Source of the DNA: Microbacterium sp. zg-Y1090
GTDB taxonomy: Bacteria > Actinomycetota > Actinomycetes > Actinomycetales > Microbacteriaceae
Reading direction: 5' to 3'
Assembly (NCBI RefSeq): GCF_030246945.1
Contig: NZ_CP126742.1
Span: 2,108,001-2,172,000 of the forward strand
Length of the DNA: 64,000 nucleotides
Position numbers and translations under genes: made by a program. Under the pieces are notes generated by a model, which made no database searches, was not told where the DNA came from, and saw only the letters and a program-made list of their open reading frames with translations. The stretch's first letter is position 1. Each line of letters starts with the position of its first letter. Of the stretch, positions 18,459-26,535 are shown piece by piece.

Positions 18459-19073
18459 GTGAGCGAAGGTCTTCGGGAGCGCAAAGTGCGCCTCAGTCGA
18501 TGGCGGATGGAGAAGGCCGCCGTCGACCTCGCCTACGAGAACGGCATCGGCTCGGTCACCGTGGAGCAGGTCTGCGCGGCGGCGGAGGTCTCGCGCAGCA
18601 CCTTCTTCAACTACTTCCCCTCGCTCGAGACGGCGATCTTCGGCGCCCCGCTCGAATACGACCCAGCGCTCACCGAGCGGCTGCTGACCGTGCACGGCGG
18701 CGACCTCGTCGTCGCGGCGTCGCTCATCGTGACCGAGTCGGTGCGCGGGCAGGACAACGATGAGGTCGCCCGGCGCCGTCTCGCCCTCTTCGCCCGGGAG
18801 CCCGGCACCACGACCGCCGTGTCGTGGTCGAGTCATGTCAGTCGCGAGCGCCTCGTCGATGTCATTCGCTCGTGGCTGGAGACGCATCCCGAGCTCGCCC
18901 GCCTTCCCGGTGACCTCGACACCGAGGCCCGGCTCATCGTCGCGATGTCGATCTCGGTCTCTGACGAGGGCATTCGCGAGCTGGAAGAGGTCGACGGCGA
19001 CGTGGTCATCGACCCCGAGCCGTACCGCCGCGCCCGCCGCTGCCTCGCCCGCGTCCTCGCCGACCCGGAGTGA
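18459..19073 (+). CDS. TetR-family transcriptional regulator
   Basis: Regulator of 204 residues. The N-terminal HTH is clear: AVDLAYENGIGSVTVEQVCA followed by AAEVSRSTFFNYFPSLETAI (about residues 21-60), the TetR signature with recognition helix SRSTFFNYF. The C-terminal ligand domain cannot be matched to a subfamily. GTG at 18459 has GGGGGGT seven bases upstream and follows the surface-protein B gene by 85 bases, past a hairpin. Its position suggests it controls the divergent surface-protein pair through the shared TTGGA-N6-TCCAA sites; its own upstream region lacks that motif. That link is inference. Confidence 0.87.
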   Translation: MSEGLRERKVRLSRWRMEKAAVDLAYENGIGSVTVEQVCAAAEVSRSTFFNYFPSLETAIFGAPLEYDPALTERLLTVHGGDLVVAASLIVTESVRGQDNDEVARRRLALFAREPGTTTAVSWSSHVSRERLVDVIRSWLETHPELARLPGDLDTEARLIVAMSISVSDEGIRELEEVDGDVVIDPEPYRRARRCLARVLADPE

Positions 19074-19106
19074 CCGTCACGCGCCCTCGGGGTCGCGGTC
19101 CGCGAT

Positions 19107-19195
19107 GGCGGCCTGACCTGCGCGAACGACGATTCCCGCTTCAACGCGATTGCAACGACGTCGTCCCGGAACTCCTTGGGGAACGGCTTAGGCAT
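19107..19195 (-). pseudogene. 5' remnant of an IS3-type transposase orfA
   Basis: From ATG at 19195 the frame reads MPKPFPKEFRDDVVAIALKR, the characteristic start of one IS3-group OrfA family, then leaves the family after about 30 codons and runs into the TetR gene antisense. The rest of that element is gone. Confidence 0.6.
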
Positions 19196-19330
19196 GAGGA
19201 CATCCTTCGAGCGGTGCAAATCACCACAGATCATGAGTCACCTAAACCTTCAGCAGTCCCTTTTCACCCTCAGCACGCGAAGCGCACCTACCCAAACACC
19301 TCGGCGAGAGCCCGGGCACCCAGAAAACGG

Positions 19331-19355
19331 CCGTTTTGCAATCAGTATTGCCAAC
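19331..19355. repeat. 25-bp repeat, copy 1
   Basis: CCGTTTTGCAATCAGTATTG and five more bases; recurs at 21061-21085 with three mismatches. The two copies bracket the IS3 element and lie in the same orientation. Confidence 0.65.
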
Positions 19356-19378
19356 AGCCCACCGGTGGGCTGTTGGCA
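19349..19378. repeat. 30-bp perfect palindrome
   Basis: TGCCAACAGCCCACC is followed immediately by its exact reverse complement GGTGGGCTGTTGGCA with no loop. It overlaps the end of the 25-bp repeat. Confidence 0.8.
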
Positions 19379-19512
19379 GAACCTGTCCTGGCGCGGATCG
19401 CGGCGCCGGCCTTAGTGGTGACGGAGACAAGCGGGCGCTGGGCTGCCCGGCGGGGTGCTGTGCGCTGAGCACGGTGCCGGGAGGGCCGACTGAATCGGCC
19501 TGGCTTTCGTTC

Positions 19513-20439
19513 CTATTGGGAGCTTTGTCCGGCAGGGGCCGGCTGGGCTGATTCGAGGTCAGCGTAGTACGCCTGCTCGACCTCGGCGGGGGTGCGCATG
19601 TCGAGCTCGCCGTGGAGGCGCTGGTTGTTCCACCACCACACCCACTCGAGGGTCGCGAGTTCGACCTGTTCGACGGTGCGCCAGGGTCCGCGTTGGCGGA
19701 TGAGCTCGGTCTTGTAGAGGTTGTTGACTGCTTCGGCCATCGCGTTGTCGAAGCTGTCGCCGACCGTTCCGGTCGAGGGAACGGCGCCGAGCTCGACGAT
19801 CCGGTCGGTGTAGACCATCGCCATGTAGTTCGATCCGTGGTCCGAGTGGTGCGTCAGCCCGGTGAGGTCATCGCCGGCGTCCCACGCCGCCATATCGAGC
19901 GCCTGCATCGGCAAGATCTCCGCCTTCAAAGTCGCCGCCACGTTCCAGCCGACGATGCGCCGGGAGTAGACGTCGGTGACGAACGCGACGTATGCGAAAC
20001 CGGACCAGGTGGCGACATAGGTCACGTCGCAGACCCAGAGCCGGCGGGGACCGTCGGCGGTGAATCGGCGGTTGACGAGATCGGTCGGCCGCTGCAGGGC
20101 GGGATCAGACTTCGTCGTGAACACTCGCTTAGACTTGCGCACCCCGCGAACACCGGCGAGCCGCATCAGCCGTTCGGTCTGGTCCCGACCGATCTCCCAC
20201 CCTTGCCGTCGCATCAGCGCGTGCATCTTCCGGCGCCCATAGACGCCGTAGTTCTCCGCATGCAGCCGAGCGACCTCGGGCACCAGCAGATCATCCTGGA
20301 GCCGTCTCGCGGACGGAGTCCGATTCACCGCGGCACGGTAGCCGCGTGAGGTGAGGAACCCTCTCACTGCCGGTCGGAGGACCTGGCAGATGAGCTCGAC
20401 CCCGAAACGATCCCGGTGTTCGTTGATGAACCGGATCAT
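19513..20439 (-). CDS. IS3-family transposase OrfB (DDE catalytic subunit)
   Basis: Protein of 308 residues with the HTH_21 region (YGVYGRRKMHALMRRQGWEI) and an rve integrase core. The DDE residues are visible in WVCDVTYVATW, HHSDHGSNYMA and DNAMAEAVNNLYKTEL. The core ends with the usual WWNNQRLHGEL segment. ATG at 20439 overlaps the orfA stop by four bases; IS3 elements usually make an OrfAB fusion by -1 frameshifting, and a U-rich run (ATCTTTTTCGCG) lies shortly before the overlap. Both frames look intact, so the element may still be mobile. Confidence 0.9.
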   Translation of the reverse strand: MIRFINEHRDRFGVELICQVLRPAVRGFLTSRGYRAAVNRTPSARRLQDDLLVPEVARLHAENYGVYGRRKMHALMRRQGWEIGRDQTERLMRLAGVRGVRKSKRVFTTKSDPALQRPTDLVNRRFTADGPRRLWVCDVTYVATWSGFAYVAFVTDVYSRRIVGWNVAATLKAEILPMQALDMAAWDAGDDLTGLTHHSDHGSNYMAMVYTDRIVELGAVPSTGTVGDSFDNAMAEAVNNLYKTELIRQRGPWRTVEQVELATLEWVWWWNNQRLHGELDMRTPAEVEQAYYADLESAQPAPAGQSSQ

Positions 20440-20750
20440 CTCGTCGAGGGGTGGTCGAGCTCCTTCGCGAAAAAGATGCTCGCAGCCTTGAGGATCTCGT
20501 TCGCCTTCCGCAACTCCGAGACCTCCTTCTGCAGCCGCTTGATCTCCGCCGCGGCCTCAGTCGTGACGCCGGGCTTCACCCCGGCGTCGACCTCGTAGCG
20601 ACGCTGCCACAACCGCAGCGTCTCCGGACTCATCCCGAGCAGTCCGGCGACATGCCGGACGGCGCTCATCATCGTCGGGTGCGACGGCCGCGTCTCCGCG
20701 AGCATCCTGAGCGCCCGCTCACGCATCTCCGGGGAATACTTCCTGTTCAT
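20436..20750 (-). CDS. IS3-family transposase OrfA
   Basis: Protein of 104 residues with an N-terminal HTH_Tnp_1 domain (YSPEMRERALRMLAE...LLGMSPETLRLWQRRYEVD) and a leucine-zipper-like helix (AAEIKRLQKEVSELRKANEI) that mediates OrfA/OrfAB dimerisation. The end KAASIFFAKELD is the classic OrfA tail. It starts 26 bases inside the right inverted repeat and overlaps orfB. Confidence 0.9.
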   Translation of the reverse strand: MNRKYSPEMRERALRMLAETRPSHPTMMSAVRHVAGLLGMSPETLRLWQRRYEVDAGVKPGVTTEAAAEIKRLQKEVSELRKANEILKAASIFFAKELDHPSTR

Positions 20751-20904
20751 CGTGTTCCATCCTTACTTGAAGAACGGAACGAAAGTCAGGCCGATTCAGG
20801 CGGCAGCCGCAGCAGGTTCCGACGACCCGCTTGTCCCGATGAGGACCTGACTCGCCGCAGGAGCAGCATCACCGGCCGGTGAAGAAACCGGCACACCCAC
20901 GCTC

Positions 20905-20944
20905 ACCCAGGACAATCGAACGCGCCCGAAACCGGGCGCGTTCG
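20905..20944. repeat. Hairpin and repeat shared with the recombinase remnant
   Basis: Bases 20905-20938 match 12471-12504 with three mismatches; both read TI-[QE]-RARNRAR in one frame, so this is probably a second scrap of the same lost gene. CGAACGCGCCCG (20917-20928) and its exact complement (20933-20944) form a 12-pair stem with loop AAAC. Confidence 0.55.
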
Positions 20945-21012
20945 CCATTTCCGGGATCCGTTCCGCCGGGGTAGCCGATCCAACCGCTCCAGCCCTCACC
21001 ACAACAACAGAA

Positions 21013-21055
21013 AAGGAAGAAGGGCACCGGCTTCACGCCAGTGCCCTTCTTCCTT
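21013..21055 (-). terminator. Intrinsic terminator of the tRNA-Pro transcript
   Basis: A perfect 15-pair stem, AAGGAAGAAGGGCAC with GTGCCCTTCTTCCTT, followed on the minus strand by TTTTCTGTTGTTG, 42 bases beyond the tRNA 3' end. Confidence 0.8.
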
Positions 21056-21060
21056 ATCGA

Positions 21061-21085
21061 CCGTTTTGCCATCAGTTCTGCCAAC
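21061..21085. repeat. 25-bp repeat, copy 2, next to tRNA-Pro
   Basis: CCGTTTTGCCATCAGTTCTG and five more bases; 22 of 25 match copy 1 at 19331. It lies 12 bases from the tRNA 3' end. Confidence 0.65.
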
Positions 21086-21096
21086 GGCCCTCTCTG

Positions 21097-21170
<74 letters not shown>

Positions 21171-21301
21171 GTCTTCTGCTGCCCGCGCGCGGACAACTCC
21201 CCTATCCTAGCCGCTCCGCGCACGCCGCGCGAACCAGCGTGACGCCGCGCATGTCGCGGATGCCGTTGCCCGATGTCGCACCCCGACGCTACCGTCTGGC
21301 C

Positions 21302-21880
21302 ATGACCCAGATCACGGTCGAACCAGCGACGCCGGAGCGGTTCGACGACATCGAGTACGCGTTCGCCGACGGCGGCGACGGGGCGGCATGCCAGTGCCTG
21401 TGGTGGCTGCTGACCGGGCGTGACTTCGAGGCGGCCACCGTCGCCGAGCGCACCGACATGTTCCGCGCCGAGATCGAGACCGGCCCGCCGGGCCTGGTGG
21501 CCTACGTCGACGGCTCCCCCGCCGGCTGGGTGCGCGTCGGTCCGCGCACCCAACAGCCGCGCCTCGCACGCACGCGCAACTACGCCGCGTCGCCGATCCC
21601 CTTCGACGATCCGGATGTCTGGGCGGTCAGCTGTTTCGTCGTGCGCCGTGAGTTCCGCGGTCAGGGCGTCAGCACGAGGCTGCTGGATGCCGCGGTGGAC
21701 TACGCACGCGCGGCCGGGGCCCGCATCGTCGAGGCTTACCCGATCGACGTCGCCGCGAAGAAGACGCCGGTGAACGACCTGTACCACGGCACCCTTTCGA
21801 TCTTCGAGAACGCCGGATTCCAGGAGGTGGCCCGCCCGAAGCCGCACATCGTGATCGTGGAGCTGCACGTCTCGGGCTGA
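21302..21880 (+). CDS. GNAT-family N-acetyltransferase
   Basis: Protein of 192 residues with a GNAT fold: strand VAYVDGSPAGWVRV, then VSCFVVRREFRGQGVSTRLL, which contains the acetyl-CoA motif R/Q-x-x-G-x-G/S (RGQGVS), and a late IFENAGFQEVAR strand-helix typical of the family's end. A Cys/Trp-rich stretch CQCLWWLLTG near residue 30 is unusual and recurs in a GNAT subfamily of unknown substrate. ATG at 21302 follows TACCGT (21290-21295) by six bases, again a probable leaderless start. It stands between tRNA-Pro and the lysoplasmalogenase gene, 70 bases upstream of the latter. Confidence 0.85.
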   Translation: MTQITVEPATPERFDDIEYAFADGGDGAACQCLWWLLTGRDFEAATVAERTDMFRAEIETGPPGLVAYVDGSPAGWVRVGPRTQQPRLARTRNYAASPIPFDDPDVWAVSCFVVRREFRGQGVSTRLLDAAVDYARAAGARIVEAYPIDVAAKKTPVNDLYHGTLSIFENAGFQEVARPKPHIVIVELHVSG

Positions 21881-21950
21881 CCGCCTCCGCGGCGAGCGCC
21901 GCCTCTGACCGTACGATGAGACGACTGTCCGCCCTGCCCGAAGGAGCGCC

Positions 21951-22661
21951 GTGCGCACTGCACCCGACCGTTCGCCGACCACTACCGCCGCGCCGACCGG
22001 CAGCCAGGACACCCGCTGGTGGTGGGGCTTCGCGATCTACGCGCTCGTCGCCCTCGTCCACGTCGGGCTGCTCGCCGCCGGTTCGCCGCTGACCTACCCG
22101 AGCAAGCTCGCGCTCATGCCGGTGCTCATCCTCGCCGCCGTCTGGGCACTGCGGAGCACTCGCTGGAGCGCCCCTCACGCGCTGCTGGTCGCCGCGCTGC
22201 TGTTCTCGTGGTTCGGTGACGGCGCAGCGTTCTTCTTCCCCTTCTTCGACGACGAGCTGCCGATGATGCTGCTCAGCTTCGGGCTGGCGCACGCCTGCTA
22301 CATCGCGCTGTTCTGGCGGCATCTCGCGGTCCGCCGCCTCCCCTGGTGGTCGGCGGTCTTCGCGATCTGGTGGGTGGTGCTGATTATCGTGCTGTGGCCC
22401 CTGCTCGGCGCGCTCGCGCTCGGCGTCGCCGCCTACGGGCTGGTGCTGGGTGGCACCGCGGTCGCCGCCACGCGGTGCAACCCGGCCGTCGTGGTGGGCG
22501 CGCTGTTCTTCCTGGCATCCGACACCATCCTCGCGTTCCGCCTGTTCGTGCCCGGCACCCCGGGGTGGATGGGCGTGGCCGTCATGGTGACGTACACGAT
22601 CGGGCAGGGATTCATCGCGTACGGGGTCGTGCGCCACCTGCGTGCGAAAGACGATCGATGA
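21951..22661 (+). CDS. YhhN/TMEM86-family lysoplasmalogenase-like membrane protein
   Basis: Integral membrane protein of 236 residues with about eight hydrophobic segments. The family hallmark is visible in LLVAALLFSWFGD (acidic residue at the end of a membrane helix) and in FFLASDTILAFRLF, where the paired Asp residues are thought to be catalytic in lysoplasmalogenases, which hydrolyse the vinyl ether bond of lysoplasmalogens. The bacterial substrate is uncertain. GTG at 21951 has AAGGAG five bases upstream. Its stop overlaps the start of the S4-domain gene (ATGA), so the two are coupled. Confidence 0.85.
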   Translation: MRTAPDRSPTTTAAPTGSQDTRWWWGFAIYALVALVHVGLLAAGSPLTYPSKLALMPVLILAAVWALRSTRWSAPHALLVAALLFSWFGDGAAFFFPFFDDELPMMLLSFGLAHACYIALFWRHLAVRRLPWWSAVFAIWWVVLIIVLWPLLGALALGVAAYGLVLGGTAVAATRCNPAVVVGALFFLASDTILAFRLFVPGTPGWMGVAVMVTYTIGQGFIAYGVVRHLRAKDDR

Positions 22662-23035
22662 CGGATGCCACGCAGAAGCCGGCGCGCGTCGACGCGTGGC
22701 TCTGGGCGGTGCGCGTGTACAAGACCCGCTCCGCCGCGACCACGGCATGCCGTGCCGGCCACGTGCGGGTCAACGGCGAGCGCGCGAAGGCCGCGCAGCC
22801 GGTGCGGCCCGGCGACGAGCTGCGGGTGCGCATCGCGGGGTTCGACCGCATCCTGGTGGTGCGGCAGACCATCACCAAGCGCGTGGGCGCGGCACTGGCA
22901 GCGGCCGCCGTGGAGGATCGCACCCCTCCCCCGCCGCCGCGCGAGATGACCGCGTTCGTGCCCGTCCGCGATCGCGGCGCGGGCCGCCCGACCAAGCGCG
23001 AGCGGCGCGAGACCGACCGACTGCGCGGGCGCTGA
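22658..23035 (+). CDS. S4-domain RNA-binding protein (HslR/Hsp15-like)
   Basis: Small protein of 125 residues. The S4 domain fills the first 60 residues: RVDAWLWAVRVYKTRSAATT, then CRAGHVRVNGERAKAAQPVRPGDELRV. Hsp15-type proteins bind stalled 50S subunits carrying nascent peptidyl-tRNA. The tail is basic and low in complexity (PPPPPPRE...GRPTKRERRETDRLRGR), consistent with RNA binding. Translation is probably coupled to the upstream membrane protein through the ATGA overlap. It is convergent with the TetR gene, 19 bases away. Confidence 0.85.
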   Translation: MTDATQKPARVDAWLWAVRVYKTRSAATTACRAGHVRVNGERAKAAQPVRPGDELRVRIAGFDRILVVRQTITKRVGAALAAAAVEDRTPPPPPREMTAFVPVRDRGAGRPTKRERRETDRLRGR

Positions 23036-23054
23036 ACGAGAAGAGTCTCGGCGC

Positions 23055-23720
23055 TCAGAGGTCGTCGGTGATCTGCCCGGCGTACGCGGCGAGACCTCGC
23101 CGCAGCGCGACGTAGATCTCGCGGACCGAGGCATCCTGCCCGAGTTCGGCCCGCCGCACCCACTCGTCGAACGCCAGTCGCACGGTGCAGCCCACGGCGG
23201 TGATGAGGGCGCGGGCGGTGAGCACGTCGGCATCCGCCTTCGCCGCGTCGACGGCGGCATCGGTGAGCGCGTCGGCGCCCGCTGCCTCGTTGCGCAGCGC
23301 CACGGCCAGCAGGGCCGGCTCGCTCTGCACCAGCCGACGCACCCGCAGGGAGTGTGCACGACCCTCCGGCGCCTGCGCATCGAAGGCTTCGAGCAGGCGC
23401 AGCCAGCCGGTATCGAGCGCGGCCGCGACAGGAGCACCGGCGCGGATCGCGGCGAGCGTCTCGCGGCGCACGGCGGCGGCGGTGTCGTCTTCGGGGGCGA
23501 AGACGGCCTCCTCCTTCGTCGCGTAGTAGCGGAAGAACGTTCGGGGCGAGATCCCGGCGGCCCGGGCGATCTCATCGACCGTGGTCGCGGCGACACCCTT
23601 CGCCTCGAACAGCTCGAGCGCGGCATCCGAGATATCACGCTGCGTCTCGCGACGGCGGCGCTCGCGCAGCCCGACGGGCTCGTCGGCGAGCGCTGCGCGG
23701 TGCGGGGTGCCGGTGTCCAT
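23055..23720 (-). CDS. TetR-family regulator divergent from an MFS exporter
   Basis: Regulator of 221 residues with a clear TetR HTH ([20 protein letters not shown] followed by [20 protein letters not shown], about residues 27-66) and a C-terminal helical domain. ATG at 23720 lies six bases after TACACT (23727-23732), giving a probable leaderless mRNA; upstream in-frame starts would reach into the opposing gene. It is divergent from a drug exporter with about 120 bases between starts, the textbook arrangement for a local repressor induced by the exporter's substrate. A short inverted repeat (TGGCA-N5-TGCCA) in between may be the operator. Confidence 0.87.
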   Translation of the reverse strand: MDTGTPHRAALADEPVGLRERRRRETQRDISDAALELFEAKGVAATTVDEIARAAGISPRTFFRYYATKEEAVFAPEDDTAAAVRRETLAAIRAGAPVAAALDTGWLRLLEAFDAQAPEGRAHSLRVRRLVQSEPALLAVALRNEAAGADALTDAAVDAAKADADVLTARALITAVGCTVRLAFDEWVRRAELGQDASVREIYVALRRGLAAYAGQITDDL

Positions 23721-23747
23721 GCGGCCAGTGTACAGATTGCGCCAACA

Positions 23748-23762
23748 TGGCACGCACTGCCA
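23748..23762. promoter_or_regulatory. Candidate operator between TetR and MFS genes
   Basis: TGGCA-CGCAC-TGCCA, flanked by CAACA on one side and GTATTG on the other so that symmetry extends loosely outward. It lies upstream of the TetR -10 and in the exporter leader. Confidence 0.4.
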
Positions 23763-23842
23763 GTATTGTTGCTTCGTCGGCATCCGACACCTTCCCCTCG
23801 CATGGCGCCGCACGCGCGCGAGTGCTCAGCAGAAAGACTTTC

Positions 23843-25336
23843 GTGACCCTCGAGAAGACCCCTCCCACCACGGACACCCCCACGCCCACCGGCACCGCGC
23901 CCGTCATCGTGCGCCCCGGCGTCGTCATCGCCCTGCTCGTGATCTCGGCGTTCGTCGTCATCCTCAACGAGACGATCATGAGCGTCGCGCTGCCGAGCCT
24001 CATGACCGACCTCGCCATCACCGCGAGCACCGCCCAGTGGCTCACCACCGGCTTCCTGCTCACGATGGCCATCGTCATCCCGCTCACCGGCTACCTGCTG
24101 GCGCGCTTCCCGCTGCGACGGGTGTACCTCTCCGCCATGAGCCTGTTCACACTCGGCACCCTCATCGCTGCCCTCGCCCCCGGGTTCGAGATGCTGCTGG
24201 CCGGCCGCATCGTGCAGGCCTCGGGCACCGCGATCATGATGCCGCTGCTGTTCACCACCGTGCTGTCGATCGTTCCGGCGACCCACCGTGGACGCATGAT
24301 GGGCGTCATCTCCATCGTCATCGCCGTCGCGCCGGCGATCGGACCGACCGTCTCGGGCGTCATCCTCTCGGCGCTCAGCTGGCGGTGGCTATTCTGGATC
24401 GTGCTGCCCATCGCCCTGATCGCGCTGACGCTCGGCGCCCTCTGGGTGCGCAACGTCACCGAGACCCGGCCCGCGAAGTTCGACGTGCTCAGCGTGCTGC
24501 TGTCGGCCGTGGGCTTCGGCGGCCTGATCTTCGGGCTCAGCTCCATCGGCGAAGCGGCGTCGGGCAACGCACCGGTGCCGGTGTGGATCCCGCTCGCCCT
24601 CGGCATCCTGGGGCTCGTCGCGTTCGTCGCCCGCCAGCTGCAGTTGCAGAAAACCGACAGCGCGCTGCTGGATCTGCGCACCTTCACGTCCAAGTCGTTC
24701 AGCCTCGCGGTGACCCTTGTCGTCGTCGTGATGGCTGCGCTCTTCGGCTCGCTCGTGCTGCTTCCCATCTACCTCACCGACGTGCTGGGCCTCGAGACGC
24801 TGACCATCGGGCTCATGCTGCTGCCCGGCGGCGTGCTGATGGGCGTCATCGCGCCGGTCGTGGGCTCGCTCTTCGACAAGTACGGGCCCACCCCGCTCGT
24901 CATCCCCGGCATGATCGTCGCCGCTGCGGCGCTGTGGGGAATGACGACGTTCGACGAGTCGGCCACGATCCCCTGGATCATCGCGGTGCACATGACGCTG
25001 AACCTCGGGCTCGGCTTCGTGTTCACGCCGCTGCTCACCTCGGCGCTCGGCTCGCTTCCGCGGTCGCTGTACCCGCACGGCAGCGCGATCGTCGGGACGA
25101 TCCAGCAGGTCGCCGGCGCCGCCGGCACCGCCGTGTTCGTCACGCTCATGTCGGTGCAGGCCGCCGCGTCGCTGGCGGAGGGTGCGAGCGCGGTCTCGGC
25201 CGTCGCCTCCGGCGTGCACCTGGCGTTCCTCACCGGGGCGATCGTGGCGTCGGTCGCGGTGATCCTCGCGTTCTTCGTACGCAAGCCGGCGACCCCCGAC
25301 GACGCCCCGCACGACGAGGCGCTCGTCGCCCACTGA
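23843..25336 (+). CDS. DHA2-family multidrug MFS transporter
   Basis: Membrane exporter of 497 residues with about 14 hydrophobic helices, as in the EmrB/QacA (DHA2) family of proton-driven drug antiporters. Motif D-like LNETIMSVALPSLMTDL is in the first helix region, motif A-like GYLLARFPLRRVYL follows helix 2, and the motif C region of the family (APAIGPTVSGVILSALSWRW) is in helix 5. GTG at 23843 follows AGAAAG; an in-frame ATG at 23747 would add 32 residues overlapping the regulatory region and is less likely. The divergent TetR gene probably represses it. A strong terminator follows. Confidence 0.9.
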   Translation: MTLEKTPPTTDTPTPTGTAPVIVRPGVVIALLVISAFVVILNETIMSVALPSLMTDLAITASTAQWLTTGFLLTMAIVIPLTGYLLARFPLRRVYLSAMSLFTLGTLIAALAPGFEMLLAGRIVQASGTAIMMPLLFTTVLSIVPATHRGRMMGVISIVIAVAPAIGPTVSGVILSALSWRWLFWIVLPIALIALTLGALWVRNVTETRPAKFDVLSVLLSAVGFGGLIFGLSSIGEAASGNAPVPVWIPLALGILGLVAFVARQLQLQKTDSALLDLRTFTSKSFSLAVTLVVVVMAALFGSLVLLPIYLTDVLGLETLTIGLMLLPGGVLMGVIAPVVGSLFDKYGPTPLVIPGMIVAAAALWGMTTFDESATIPWIIAVHMTLNLGLGFVFTPLLTSALGSLPRSLYPHGSAIVGTIQQVAGAAGTAVFVTLMSVQAAASLAEGASAVSAVASGVHLAFLTGAIVASVAVILAFFVRKPATPDDAPHDEALVAH

Positions 25337-25351
25337 CCGCACGGGCATCGA

Positions 25352-25384
25352 GAGGGGCCGGCAGCACTGTGCTGCCGGCCCCTC
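25352..25384. terminator. Intrinsic terminator between MFS and Nudix-NYN genes
   Basis: A perfect 15-pair stem GAGGGGCCGGCAGCA with its complement around CTG, located between convergent genes 15 bases after the exporter stop. Confidence 0.75.
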
Positions 25385-25404
25385 GTCGTCGGATGCCCTC
25401 GGGG

Positions 25405-26313
25405 CTACGCGCGGGCGGGCAGCATCGCGAGCAGCCATCCGGCGCTGCGCACCCCGGCGCCGGCGTCGATCGCGCGCCGGGACAGTTCCCGGTCGGCCGT
25501 GACGACCACGACCCGGCGACCGAGCGACACCAGTCGGGATGCCTCGTCGACGATCGCGTCGTCGCCCGCGGCGGGAGCGCGCACGACGTGCACGCCGGCC
25601 GCATCGCCGGCGGCGCGAGCCGCGCCCTCGAGCACCACCGACACCTCGGGGAACCACTGCCCGGCCGGAAGCTCCAGCTCAGCGGCATCCACCCCGGCGC
25701 GCGCCCACGTCGCCACGCGCACCATCAGCCGCGCCGCCGCGCCGGGCCGGTCGCGCCACCAGCCGTCGGGCACCGACCCGACGACGTTCGCGGCATCCAC
25801 CACCACGGCGGGGCGCACGTCGAGCAGGGCCCGCAGCCGCGGCCATGCATCCGCCAGCCCGGGATGCAGCGGGTAGCCCGCGACGTCGGCCACCGGCACC
25901 CACGCGAGCTCTCGGCTCTCCGCGTCGCTGATGACCGGCTCGAACGGCTCGACGACGTCGGCCAGCACCGTGCCGTAGCTCCAGATGCCGAGGTCGAGCA
26001 TGCTCAGCAGGCGCGGACGCACGGCCCCCGCCGGCACGCCGGCTTCTTCCGCCGCCTCGCGCAGGGCGGCGTCGCCGGCGCTCTCGTGCTCATGGCGCGC
26101 CCCGCCCGGGAGCCCCCACGTGCCACCGAAGTGACTCCACGACACCCGATGCTGCAGCAGGATGCCACGCTCGGCATCCAGCGCCAGGAGCCCCGCCGCA
26201 CCGAAACGACCCCAGTACCGGGTGCCGTCGTCGGCCACCACCCACGCATCACCGGGGTCGCGCGGGCCGTCGGGGCGGCGCGGCTCATCCGAGGCGGGAG
26301 GAACGATGGTCAC
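25405..26313 (-). CDS. Nudix hydrolase fused to a NYN/PIN-like domain
   Basis: Two-domain protein of 302 residues. The N-terminal half has a full Nudix box, G71-x5-E77-x7-REAAEEAGV (about residues 71-93), for hydrolysis of nucleoside diphosphate-X compounds. The C-terminal half begins PAVVVDAANVVGSVPDGWWR (about 168-187), an Asp/Asn-containing strand typical of NYN/YacP-like nucleases, and carries further acidic positions in GDDAIVDEA and VVTADRELSRRA, which fit the PIN/NYN metal site. The fusion suggests a role in nucleotide or RNA turnover, but neither the Nudix substrate nor nuclease activity can be told from sequence. It is convergent with the MFS gene and divergent from nrdD. Confidence 0.82.
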   Translation of the reverse strand: MTIVPPASDEPRRPDGPRDPGDAWVVADDGTRYWGRFGAAGLLALDAERGILLQHRVSWSHFGGTWGLPGGARHEHESAGDAALREAAEEAGVPAGAVRPRLLSMLDLGIWSYGTVLADVVEPFEPVISDAESRELAWVPVADVAGYPLHPGLADAWPRLRALLDVRPAVVVDAANVVGSVPDGWWRDRPGAAARLMVRVATWARAGVDAAELELPAGQWFPEVSVVLEGAARAAGDAAGVHVVRAPAAGDDAIVDEASRLVSLGRRVVVVTADRELSRRAIDAGAGVRSAGWLLAMLPARA

Positions 26314-26440
26314 CTCTCCACCCTGTCACACCCACCCACGACACCCGCGATACACCCGAGAACGGCGGAATATCGGGAGCGCCACGCGATGCTGTGCGAG
26401 CCCACAATCCGCGGGCCGTCGATCCCGAATGACGCTGTGG

Positions 26441-26488
26441 CCACTACATATGGGATGAGACACAGGTCAGACCACATACATATAGTGG
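26441..26488 (+). promoter_or_regulatory. Probable pair of NrdR boxes upstream of nrdD
   Basis: CCACTACATATGGGAT (26441-26456) and CACATACATATAGTGG (26473-26488) each resemble the NrdR consensus aCaCwAtATcTwGtgt. They lie 32 bases apart, about three helical turns, as paired NrdR boxes do. The stretch is AT-rich against its surroundings. Confidence 0.5.
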
Positions 26489-26535
26489 TGGTCCGCCTCC
26501 GCCTGAGAGGCGCTGAACCGCTCGCAGAGGATGCC

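Larger units (their letters stand above)
19491..20798 (-). mobile_element. Complete IS3-family insertion sequence
   Basis: Element of 1,308 bp bounded by 23-bp inverted repeats: TGAATCGGCCTGGCTTTCGT plus three bases (19491-19513) and the complementary end at 20776-20798, with one mismatch. The TG...CA ends and the two overlapping frames fit the IS3 family. The flanking triplets (GAC and GGC) differ, so no target duplication is visible, suggesting later rearrangement. Confidence 0.85.

Noticed and set aside
20796..21002. Ala-rich minus-strand frame cut by the IS element
   Set aside because: It could be a disrupted gene, but nothing in it is recognisable and it overlaps the hairpin repeat.
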